From the NCBI GenBank assembly GCA_012518155.1, contig JAAYTC010000180.1, positions 1 through 22,525 of the forward strand: a DNA stretch of 22,525 nt, written 5' to 3'. Below the pieces are notes generated by a model. It was not told where the DNA came from and did no database searches. It worked only from the letters and a program-made list of their open reading frames with translations. The stretch is from Bacteroidales bacterium. Its GTDB lineage: Bacteria; Bacteroidota; Bacteroidia; Bacteroidales; Dysgonomonadaceae. The translations under genes were made by a program, and so were the position numbers. Of the stretch, positions 1 to 6,467 are shown piece after piece (the first letter of the stretch is position 1; the number at the start of each line of letters is the position of its first letter).

Positions 1-35
1 ATGATCGACTTCACTCTTTGTGCTACTTCAGACAT
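1..35 (-). CDS. acpP: Acyl carrier protein, N-terminal fragment (cut by window edge)
   Basis: Read on the minus strand from the ATG at 35-33, the eleven complete codons give MSEVAQRVKSI, which matches the usual N-terminus of Bacteroidales acyl carrier protein. ACP carries acyl chains on a phosphopantetheine arm during fatty-acid synthesis in the cytoplasm. The serine that carries the arm lies beyond the window. The gene is divergent from purN, an arrangement I recall as common in Bacteroidales. The call rests on only eleven residues plus context. Confidence 0.8.
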   Translation of the reverse strand, partial: MSEVAQRVKSI

Positions 36-84
36 AACTTTCGATATTAATTAATAAATAAAAAATTTTATTCTTAAATTCGCG

Positions 85-117
85 TTTGCAAAGTAACACA
101 ATTTTTCTCTAATTGTG
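85..117 (+). promoter_or_regulatory. Candidate purN promoter, overlapping the acpP promoter
   Basis: On the plus strand TTTG (85-88) is followed after 21 bp by TAATTGTG (110-117), one mismatch from TAnnTTTG. Its -33 lies beside the acpP -7 and vice versa. The whole block is an imperfect inverted repeat with arms GTTTGCA (84-90) / TGCAAAC (116-122) and CACAATT (97-103) / AATTGTG (111-117). Start site expected near 122-126. Confidence 0.45.
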
Positions 118-121
118 CAAA
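89..121 (-). promoter_or_regulatory. Candidate acpP promoter (Bacteroidetes -33/-7 type)
   Basis: On the minus strand TTTG (118-121) is followed after 21 bp by TTACTTTG (89-96), close to the Bacteroidetes consensus TTTG-N19-21-TAnnTTTG with one mismatch in the -7. Transcription would start near 80-84, giving an acpP leader of about 45-50 nt. It overlaps the purN promoter head to head. Confidence 0.6.
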
Positions 122-147
122 CATTTTTCCATTAAAATCAATAAAGG

Positions 148-172
148 TGCACAAAATGACTGGTTTTGTGCA
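148..172 (+). promoter_or_regulatory. Perfect 9-bp hairpin or operator-like inverted repeat in the purN leader
   Basis: TGCACAAAA (148-156) and TTTTGTGCA (164-172) are perfect inverted repeats around a 7-nt loop, ending 16 nt before the purN ATG at 189. The heptamer TTGTGCA of the right arm also occurs at 113-119 beside the promoter. It could be an mRNA hairpin affecting initiation or a DNA operator. No regulator can be named. Confidence 0.5.
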
Positions 173-188
173 AAAAACAGGCTTTTTC

Positions 189-782
189 ATGACAAATATT
201 GCCATTTTCGCGTCGGGTAACGGAAGTAATGCCGAAAATATCATCAGCTATTTTTCAGGGAGTTCAACGATTCGGGTTACACTGATCGTCTCTAATAAGG
301 AAGAGGCGTATGTACATACGCGTGCGAAAGCCTTGGAAATCCCCTCCTGCACGTTTAGCAAGGCGGAGTTCGACGGGGGGGTGCCAGTGCTGGATGCCTT
401 ACGGCGGTACGATATTGACTTTATCGTGTTGGCCGGGTTTCTTTTAAAGGTATCTCAGCCTCTTTTGGATGCTTTCCCCGGACGGATTCTAAATATTCAC
501 CCGGCACTACTTCCTAAGCATGGAGGAAAAGGGATGTATGGCGATAGGGTACACCAAGCGGTAGTGGATGCCGGAGATACGGAGTCGGGCATTACCATTC
601 ATTATATCAATGAGAATTACGACGAGGGGGACATCCTCTTTCAGGCTACCTGCGATGTCTTGCCGACGGACAGTGCCGATGATGTAGCTAAGAAGGTGCA
701 CGAGCTAGAATACCTTCATTTTCCCGAGGTCATCGAAAAGGCTTTGAAAAAGGCGTTCCCACTTTCGGATGGCGACCGCTGA
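189..782 (+). CDS. purN: Phosphoribosylglycinamide formyltransferase (GART)
   Basis: This cytoplasmic enzyme transfers a formyl group from 10-formyltetrahydrofolate to GAR in de novo purine synthesis. From the ATG at 189 the product is 198 aa, normal for PurN. Seen: the phosphate-binding loop ASGNGSNAENI (residues 8-18), the catalytic segment NIHPALLPKHGGKG (102-115) with Asn102 and His104, and YDEGDI (144-149) holding the likely catalytic aspartate. An upstream in-frame ATG at 147 would add 14 residues lying inside a perfect hairpin and not resembling the family, so the start at 189 is preferred. The gene converges on fumB. Its stop codon sits in the loop of a GC-rich hairpin. Confidence 0.95.
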   Translation: MTNIAIFASGNGSNAENIISYFSGSSTIRVTLIVSNKEEAYVHTRAKALEIPSCTFSKAEFDGGVPVLDALRRYDIDFIVLAGFLLKVSQPLLDAFPGRILNIHPALLPKHGGKGMYGDRVHQAVVDAGDTESGITIHYINENYDEGDILFQATCDVLPTDSADDVAKKVHELEYLHFPEVIEKALKKAFPLSDGDR

Positions 783-797
783 TCGGGCGGTCGGTTT
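773..797 (+). terminator. Hairpin at the purN stop codon, weak terminator candidate
   Basis: CGACCGC (773-779) and GCGGTCG (787-793) form a perfect 7-bp GC-rich stem with loop TGATCGG. The purN stop TGA (780-782) begins the loop. Only a short T tract (795-797) follows, so it is a poor intrinsic terminator on the plus strand. It also lies just past the fumB stop on the minus strand, so it may help separate the convergent transcripts. Confidence 0.4.
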
Positions 798-801
798 AAT
801 A

Positions 802-1377
802 TTACTGCTCCAAATACTCTTTAGGGCCTGTTTCATAGATATTGTTCCCTTGATGATCAATAGCCACGATAACCGGAAGCTCAACCACCCGTAGCTTTCG
901 AATAGCTTCGGGGCCCAATTCATCAAAAGCGATCACTTCTGAACTCTCTACACAACGCGCCATTAGGGCAGCGATACCGCCAGTCGCGGCGAAGTAGATG
1001 CCGCCGTGTTGCTTTATGGCATCCACCACATCTACGCTTCGTCCTCCTTTTCCGATCATGATTTTTAGTCCCCTCTCGATCAAGTACGGTGAGTAGGTAT
1101 CCATTCTGCCGCCCGTTGTGGGACCCACGGAACCGATTTGCTTCCCGGGCTTCGCCGGAGCGGGACCGGCATAAAAGACCGCTTGTCCCTTGAACTCGAA
1201 TGGCATCGCCTCGCCTCGGCTCGCCATCTCCACCAACCGAGCGTGCGCCGCATCCCGGGCGGTATATATGATACCCGATAGCGATACCATATCTCCCGTT
1301 TTCAATGAAAGAATGGCTTCATCACTGATTGGTGTATGGAGTTTGTGAATTGCTGAGTTGTTACTTTTGTTTTGCAT
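802..1377 (-). CDS. Class I fumarase-family hydro-lyase, beta subunit (probable mesaconase small subunit)
   Basis: The product is 191 aa from the ATG at 1377, typical for the beta subunit of two-subunit class I hydratases (fumarase, tartrate dehydratase, mesaconase). Seen: SGIIYTARDAAHAR (34-47), a GPTTGGRMD segment (about 85-93) and MIGKGGRS (about 107-114). These correspond to the C-terminal swivelling half of single-chain class I fumarases. It pairs with the alpha subunit just upstream, 80 bp away. A longer frame from 1494 would overlap the alpha gene but adds 39 residues unlike the family. In this operon the substrate is probably mesaconate, giving citramalate. Fumarate or tartrate as substrate cannot be excluded from sequence. 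Confidence 0.88.
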   Translation of the reverse strand: MQNKSNNSAIHKLHTPISDEAILSLKTGDMVSLSGIIYTARDAAHARLVEMASRGEAMPFEFKGQAVFYAGPAPAKPGKQIGSVGPTTGGRMDTYSPYLIERGLKIMIGKGGRSVDVVDAIKQHGGIYFAATGGIAALMARCVESSEVIAFDELGPEAIRKLRVVELPVIVAIDHQGNNIYETGPKEYLEQ

Positions 1378-1457
1378 GTTGTTGGATTCTATTGTTTTTA
1401 CCTTATCTCCCGGCTCTCGCGGAGCAGCAAGCAAAAACGGTTGATGGAGTGATTCAA

Positions 1458-2300
1458 TTACAGTTCCCCGGAGGCGTGACGCGTTGCATGGCAACCGATG
1501 TTTACGGCTACTGGGAGTCCCGCGATATGGGTAGCGTAGGTGATCACGTGTACGGCTAATGCGGTTGTGTTTCCTCCAAGCCCGGCAGGGCCAATGCCCA
1601 ACTTGTTGATATCAATCAGCGTTTCTTTCTCAAACGTGACCAGCGACTCGTCATCGTTGTCGCTCCCCACCGGGCGTAAAAGTGCTTTTTTACTCAGGTA
1701 AGCAGCACGCTCCATGGTGCCTCCTATTCCTACACCCACGATAATAGGTGGGCACGCGCTGGCACCGGCCGCCGACACCGTGTCGATTACAAACCGCTTA
1801 ACGCCTTCGATCCCTTCACTCGGGGTGAGCATTCGCAGCGCGCTTTTGTTTTCACTGCCAAATCCTTTGGGGGAAACGGTTACTTTGAATACGTCGCCCG
1901 GAACCATCTCGTAATGGATCACCGCCGGTGTATTATCGCCCGTGTTCTCCCGGCGGAAAGGGTCACTCACGACCGATTTACGGAGGTATCCTTTCACGTA
2001 TCCTTGACGAACCCCTTTGTTAATAGCATCTTCGATGAAATCGCCCGTCACGTGTACATCCTGCCCCATGGTGACAAAAATCACCGTCATCCCGGTGTCT
2101 TGGCACATCGGAACTCGCTCGTCCCGAGCAATTCTGGCGTTTTCGAGCATGGTTGTGAGAACCTGTTTTCCACGTGGCGACCGCTCTTGTTGTAGGCAGC
2201 TTTTAAAACCATTTTCTAAATCAACGGGAATCACGCAGCATGCTTCAATGCATAGCTGTTCTACCAGATCAGTAATTCGATGTGCTTCTATCTTTCTCAT
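1458..2300 (-). CDS. Class I fumarase-family hydro-lyase, alpha subunit (probable mesaconase large subunit)
   Basis: The product is 280 aa and is the [4Fe-4S]-bearing subunit of a two-subunit class I hydro-lyase. Three conserved cluster cysteines are visible: MCQDTGM (Cys66), ACPPIIVG (Cys183) and NIGCHATRHA (Cys270). In this family the free iron site binds the hydroxy-dicarboxylate. The start is the ATG at 2300-2298, 2 bp after the ATPase stop at 2303; a TTG at 2306 is also in frame but less likely. Tight spacing to the ATPase gene argues for translational coupling. The window also encodes FumC and a single-chain class I fumarase, so a third plain fumarase is unneeded, and the methylaspartate context makes mesaconate hydration the best guess. 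The cluster is likely oxygen-sensitive. Confidence 0.9.
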   Translation of the reverse strand: MRKIEAHRITDLVEQLCIEACCVIPVDLENGFKSCLQQERSPRGKQVLTTMLENARIARDERVPMCQDTGMTVIFVTMGQDVHVTGDFIEDAINKGVRQGYVKGYLRKSVVSDPFRRENTGDNTPAVIHYEMVPGDVFKVTVSPKGFGSENKSALRMLTPSEGIEGVKRFVIDTVSAAGASACPPIIVGVGIGGTMERAAYLSKKALLRPVGSDNDDESLVTFEKETLIDINKLGIGPAGLGGNTTALAVHVITYATHIAGLPVAVNIGCHATRHASGEL

Positions 2301-2302
2301 AT

Positions 2303-3247
2303 TCAATGAGCATAATCGCGCGTTAAAAAATGATGCGTGTTCCGGTTCTCAATATCGTCGGTATGGCTGTCAACCAGCCCCACGAGGCAGAAGGTGTTGC
2401 TCTTAGGATCGTGTATCAGCTCCTTATGGAGGTTGAATTCCGTGATGTCCTGGGTATTGCGAACATGAAAACGAGGTCCGTCGCATGGCATTGCTTTATC
2501 GCCGATGAGGATGTGTTTGTCATCCAAATAGGCGATGTCGAGGTGTTTTTGAATCTGTTCGTTCACCAGTTGTTCGAGCAGAAACAGGTCGATTTCTGGT
2601 TTTACAGGGAATTTCAGCACGAACCCGTTGCGAATTTCCGACGAAAAATAATCCTTTTCCTTTACTCCAAACTCCTCCACCAGAAGTTGTATCGTGAGGT
2701 CTTCGGCACTATGCGCCATCTTACGGTACTTGAGTGACTCGTGCACGATTTTGTATATGCTATAGGGACTCGGCCCGAAAACACTGGGGCGGGTTACGAT
2801 AATCTCTTCACCAATGCCGATCATAAGGTCCGCGTTTTTCCCCAGTAACGGATATATTAGTTCGAAGTGCTCGATTACTACTCGCCGCTTACGCTCTAAA
2901 AGCGATTGCACGTAATCCGCTATCTCATGCATCTGTGTGAAAGCCATTTGAAAACGCACGTCGACATGAAACGTGCTGGCATCTTCCACGTCAAAAAACG
3001 AGGTACGTACCTGCATTACCTTGTCGGGCCGCACGATATCATCGTCGTTCGATAGTTGCAGGCCGGGAAACATCCCCTTAATGAAGGAGGATTTTCCGGC
3101 ACCTGCATCGCCAATAATTCCCACCAATCGATCGGTATAAGAGAGGTGCTTGTGGGTGATTTGCTCGCCCAAAAACATCAGTCGCTCTTTGCCGCGTGGC
3201 GCGAAATACTGGGCCGATACCATGTATTGTTGAATAAAGCTACGCAT
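2303..3247 (-). CDS. P-loop ATPase with AlaRS-editing-like C-terminal domain; function unknown
   Basis: The product is 314 aa. The N-terminal half has a clear Walker A motif GDAGAGKS (46-53), preceded by a hydrophobic strand, as in small kinase or GTPase folds. The C-terminal half recalls the alanyl-tRNA synthetase second additional (editing) domain: AHSAEDLTIQLL (about 178-189) resembles the first zinc motif and CDGPRFHVRNT (255-265) the second, CGGTHVRNT. The metal site looks degenerate: Asp stands where the second His is expected, and C and H are two residues further apart than usual. I recall homologues annotated as 'alanine-tRNA synthetase second additional domain' proteins beside glutamate mutase genes, but no role is known to me. 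It lies between DUF4387 (55 bp) and the hydratase (2 bp), so a pathway-linked role is likely. A chaperone, kinase or metal-loading role would all be guesses. Confidence 0.75.
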   Translation of the reverse strand: MRSFIQQYMVSAQYFAPRGKERLMFLGEQITHKHLSYTDRLVGIIGDAGAGKSSFIKGMFPGLQLSNDDDIVRPDKVMQVRTSFFDVEDASTFHVDVRFQMAFTQMHEIADYVQSLLERKRRVVIEHFELIYPLLGKNADLMIGIGEEIIVTRPSVFGPSPYSIYKIVHESLKYRKMAHSAEDLTIQLLVEEFGVKEKDYFSSEIRNGFVLKFPVKPEIDLFLLEQLVNEQIQKHLDIAYLDDKHILIGDKAMPCDGPRFHVRNTQDITEFNLHKELIHDPKSNTFCLVGLVDSHTDDIENRNTHHFLTRDYAH

Positions 3248-3302
3248 AGAATATAATAGGGTGTTAAAATTACTGCCGCGGGCATTTTATGCCGCTTTCC
3301 TG

Positions 3303-3626
3303 TTAGAGTTCAAATTCTAATTTCATAAGAGGCGAGTGTTGTTGTGCGCCATACACGTCAGTTTCGCCTAACGCTCCTGAAGGAATGGGACGTACGATCG
3401 TTATCTTGATCGCTTTCGCGGGGTCGAAGTGCACAACCCCCATCACCTCTGATTCGGGAATGAGGTACAGCTCCGCGAACATCTTTTCGTTAAAGATAGC
3501 TCTCCTTTTTACCTTTTCATACATTTCGACATCTTTGAAAATCACGTCGAAAGTCAGCTCGTACGGTCCCGAGTTCTTGCTTCGGATAACCGAAGCCACG
3601 TCGATAAGTTTATGTTTCATACTCAT
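3303..3626 (-). CDS. DUF4387 family protein, partner of the AtuA-like protein
   Basis: The product is 107 aa from the ATG at 3626, or 105 aa from the ATG at 3620. It is small and soluble, without signal peptide or membrane segment. The N-terminal part IDVASVIRSKNSGPYELTFD is what I recognise as DUF4387, a family usually encoded right after DUF1446/AtuA-like proteins. Some relatives are fused to them, which suggests one functional complex. The start lies inside the end of the AtuA-like gene (stop 3612-3610), an 11-17 bp overlap typical of translational coupling and equal stoichiometry. No catalytic residues can be assigned and no function is established. Confidence 0.85.
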   Translation of the reverse strand: MSMKHKLIDVASVIRSKNSGPYELTFDVIFKDVEMYEKVKRRAIFNEKMFAELYLIPESEVMGVVHFDPAKAIKITIVRPIPSGALGETDVYGAQQHSPLMKLEFEL

Positions 3627-5040
3627 TCCTTTGTTTTTGGTTTATCTCACCATGGCTAAATTCCATGAAAGTAGCGGGGAAGAGCGACAACGGGTCGTCC
3701 ATTTTCATCAAATGATAGATATTGAATTCGAACACTTTACCCATCTCCGCATCCGATGGTGAAAAAGGGAATGCCAGGTTGCCTGCCGTAGCCACTCGCC
3801 CCTCGTAGCCGTGATGGAGAAGGGTACTCCGGGCAAACCCACAAATGGTGTTCGCTTGTTCCTGGGTATCTGCTACCGCTTCAATGATAACCAGTAGCTC
3901 GTCGCTTTTATACTCCTCTTCACCTTTAACAGTTCTTTCGCTCTTGCTGTTTTTTTCAAACAGGGAGACACCATTTCTTCCATATACCTTAAAATCAAGA
4001 AAAAAATCGCGAATCCCATAGTTCACGAAATTGTTTTCCACTCTTTTTTTTACTTCATGGGTGATCTCGTCGATTTTCGAAATCATCACCGGATCCATCA
4101 CCCCGGCGCAAGAGATGGTGCGAAATCCCACGTGCCTCACTCCCTCCAGTTTCACGAAATACTCTTCAGTGGGCACGAACTTAGTTCCACACACCTTAAC
4201 TTTATTGTCGTCAACGGGAGTGAAGGTACATGCATGCAGGTCGAGCGCACCGCCTGGCCCGGGCAATATATAAGGGTTCGATTTCTCGTACAGGGTGTGT
4301 GCCGCGATCGACAGCGGGGTACACTTACGAACCGGTGAAAGCGGTTCAAGAATAAAGCCGTCCCTTTGCAAGTAACCAAACATCGAGTCACTTCCGCTTC
4401 CCGGCAAAGCGGCAATGGCGGCGCATTCCAGGATTTTTCCCATGTGAAGGGCAAGTGCCTTGTCAAATCCATTTTTGATTGCTAAGGCGGCGAAAAGCGA
4501 CGGGTCGTAGCTTCGTCCCCCCAATATAACATCGGCTCCTTCTTCAAGGGCATGGATATAAGGTTCTTCTCCCATCTGGGCTACGATATGCACTGCTTCG
4601 TCCAAGTTTTTCTCCGTCATTTCTTTGGCCGGGGGTAGCGGCTTAATATCGCCCTCGCGAAGCTTCTTTCGTACCTGCTCTTTATCCAATTCTGAATGAA
4701 TGACGGCCAATTTAAAATTCAGTCCCTTTTGCAAGGCGATCTCTTTGATCAACTTCAGAGTGAGCTCAACATGCGGGCGTGCCCCGCTTCCGCCAGCGGT
4801 GCCAATGATCACCGGTATGTTTGCTTCGAGGGCCGCTGGAATCATGATTTCTAAGTCTCTTTTTACAGAGTTGTTGTCGGTAAACGATTTTCCTGCCCCG
4901 AGGTAGTATGGTCCTGGGTCGGTAGATCCGGCATCCACCGCGATCACGTGGGGCATTCGTTTCATTCCCTCCTCGAACGACTCCATGGGGAAACCGTAGC
5001 CAAGAATGGCGGTCGGGGAGAGTACTCTTAATTCATCCAT
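3610..5040 (-). CDS. AtuA-like (DUF1446) protein in the glutamate-fermentation operon
   Basis: The product is 476 aa, cytoplasmic, belonging to the DUF1446 family named after AtuA of Pseudomonas acyclic-terpene utilisation. Seen: an N-terminal segment ending in VDAGSTDPGPYYLGAG (about 35-50), the glycine-rich IIGTAGGSGARPH (about 78-90) and GGRSYDPSLFAA (about 174-185), all conserved-looking in the family. The catalysed reaction is not established. It follows MAL after 109 bp containing a hairpin, and overlaps DUF4387. Its place between mesaconate formation and mesaconate hydration suggests action on a branched C5 dicarboxylate or its CoA derivative, which is inference. The 'terpene utilisation' label should not be taken literally, since no terpene pathway genes are present. 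Confidence 0.88.
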   Translation of the reverse strand: MDELRVLSPTAILGYGFPMESFEEGMKRMPHVIAVDAGSTDPGPYYLGAGKSFTDNNSVKRDLEIMIPAALEANIPVIIGTAGGSGARPHVELTLKLIKEIALQKGLNFKLAVIHSELDKEQVRKKLREGDIKPLPPAKEMTEKNLDEAVHIVAQMGEEPYIHALEEGADVILGGRSYDPSLFAALAIKNGFDKALALHMGKILECAAIAALPGSGSDSMFGYLQRDGFILEPLSPVRKCTPLSIAAHTLYEKSNPYILPGPGGALDLHACTFTPVDDNKVKVCGTKFVPTEEYFVKLEGVRHVGFRTISCAGVMDPVMISKIDEITHEVKKRVENNFVNYGIRDFFLDFKVYGRNGVSLFEKNSKSERTVKGEEEYKSDELLVIIEAVADTQEQANTICGFARSTLLHHGYEGRVATAGNLAFPFSPSDAEMGKVFEFNIYHLMKMDDPLSLFPATFMEFSHGEINQKQRNEYET

Positions 5041-5110
5041 ATTATATTCTATTTTGTTTCGATTGTCATATATAACTCAAGCTTCGCATACATCAACTAT
5101 TATAATTATA

Positions 5111-5142
5111 GCTAAAAATGAGGCCTATAAATGTTTTATAGG
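5111..5142 (-). terminator. Hairpin with T-run between mal and the AtuA-like gene (attenuator or processing site?)
   Basis: CCTATAAA (5124-5131) and TTTATAGG (5135-5142) form a perfect 8-bp stem with a 3-nt loop, 8 nt after the MAL stop on the minus strand. It is followed on that strand by CCTC and then five T (5118-5114). The stem is AT-rich and the T-run is displaced by 4-5 nt, so termination would be partial. It could also protect the upstream mRNA end. No clear promoter is seen between it and the next gene. Confidence 0.45.
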
Positions 5143-5149
5143 GCACCCG

Positions 5150-6421
5150 TTAGATGAAATAGGTGCGATCTGATAAGTTGTAGTGCATGCGAAACGCAAG
5201 GATGCGGCTCATCTCGTTGTATACGATCATATACCCTTCGTCCACCCCCATGCCTGGTTTGGCAAGGCATTGGTCGGGTGAGGTAGCCATGGCTATGTGC
5301 GCACACACTTCTGCCGATCGAGAGGTCTCATTGCACGTACCTCCCAAGTAGGCACTCATCCCCTGTTTTTTACAATAAATCACCGCCTCGATCGAATTGT
5401 TGATTCCCCCCAGGTCGGGTGTTTTTATCTGGATCATGTGTCCCGCCTTATTTTCCGAGAAGTCAATGATATCTTGCAGCGAGTTGCACCATTCGTCCGC
5501 GACGATTTCGGCATTGACTCCTTTTTTATCCATCTCAATACGAAGAGATTGCAGTGCTTTTATTTGTGCTTCTTTTTGTCCCATGTCTACCGGCCCTTCT
5601 ACCCGAAGGTTGAACGGTTGGGCGATCTCTTCCAGCTCTCCAATATATCGGGCAATGGCTTCAATATTGTTGTTAAACACGGTGCTTAGCGTGCCGTACA
5701 CGTCGATATGAATAACAGGGTGATAACTCTTGTGCGGCCTCAGCTTGATAATCCGGTCACGCAGCCAGGCAATGTACTCTTTTATTTTTCCTCCATCGCT
5801 TCCCGTTTTCGTCTCTACATGGTTAAACAGGGCATGTGGTAGCACGTCCGCTCCTTTCATGATCATTTTATCGGCGTTGAGGAAGCGATCGTCGCCCGAC
5901 TGGGTGAAGATGGGGATGATTCTATCCGATAGGTTCGTGCCGTACTCCTCCGCGATTACTTCGGCCATGAGTAACCCTTGGCATTTTGCCACCGCATCAA
6001 GACACGCCTGTGTTACGCCGTATCGTATAGCCGTGTGATAGGGTTTCCCGGTGGTAGCCTCTATTTTCTTATCTACTCGGTCGGCCATCTCTCGGAATGT
6101 AGTGATCTCTTTTCCGATGTAGAGCGGTGCGATTTCTTTCTCGATCAAGGGAATAAATGTCTCCGCTAAAAAGAGCGGATCGCGTCCTGCTGCTCCCGAA
6201 TACTGTACTGCGGCGCAATCGCCGTGGGTCCACGCGCCGTTTTCAAGTACAAAGATAATCGAGATAGCTTCCCCGGCCTGACGCACCGAGGTGAACCCCG
6301 GGGTACGAGGCTCACCTTCATAAAAAGCACCCTCCGCTTTTGCATTTCCCTTGATTGCTTTTTGATCATCAAAGAAGAAGCCTGTTTTTCCCGGGGCACA
6401 AATTACATCTATTATTTTCAT
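5150..6421 (-). CDS. mal: Methylaspartate ammonia-lyase
   Basis: MAL removes ammonia from (2S,3S)-3-methylaspartate to give mesaconate, step two of the methylaspartate route of glutamate fermentation. It is an enolase-superfamily enzyme. The product is 423 aa (Clostridium tetanomorphum MAL is 413). Residues I recall for the clostridial enzyme line up with a constant +2 shift: catalytic Lys in QIKTPDLGG (Lys333), catalytic His in LPHALFN (His196), and magnesium ligands Asp240 (HPVIHID), Glu275 (RVEGP) and Asp309 (VADEW). All are present, so it should be active. It sits 46 bp downstream of glmE in the same direction, and no separate promoter is visible. Confidence 0.96.
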   Translation of the reverse strand: MKIIDVICAPGKTGFFFDDQKAIKGNAKAEGAFYEGEPRTPGFTSVRQAGEAISIIFVLENGAWTHGDCAAVQYSGAAGRDPLFLAETFIPLIEKEIAPLYIGKEITTFREMADRVDKKIEATTGKPYHTAIRYGVTQACLDAVAKCQGLLMAEVIAEEYGTNLSDRIIPIFTQSGDDRFLNADKMIMKGADVLPHALFNHVETKTGSDGGKIKEYIAWLRDRIIKLRPHKSYHPVIHIDVYGTLSTVFNNNIEAIARYIGELEEIAQPFNLRVEGPVDMGQKEAQIKALQSLRIEMDKKGVNAEIVADEWCNSLQDIIDFSENKAGHMIQIKTPDLGGINNSIEAVIYCKKQGMSAYLGGTCNETSRSAEVCAHIAMATSPDQCLAKPGMGVDEGYMIVYNEMSRILAFRMHYNLSDRTYFI

Positions 6422-6467
6422 CTTATTGCATTATCAACTGGTGATTATTCATTCTTCATTGGGCTTG

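Noticed and set aside
1378..1494. N-terminal extension of the beta hydratase subunit overlapping the alpha gene
   Set aside because: The extra 39 residues do not resemble the family and are encoded over the conserved alpha C-terminus. The ATG at 1377 gives a normal length.
3610..5040. Literal reading of the AtuA-like protein as a terpene-degradation enzyme
   Set aside because: No geranyl-CoA carboxylase, citronellol or related Atu genes are present; the operon is for glutamate fermentation.
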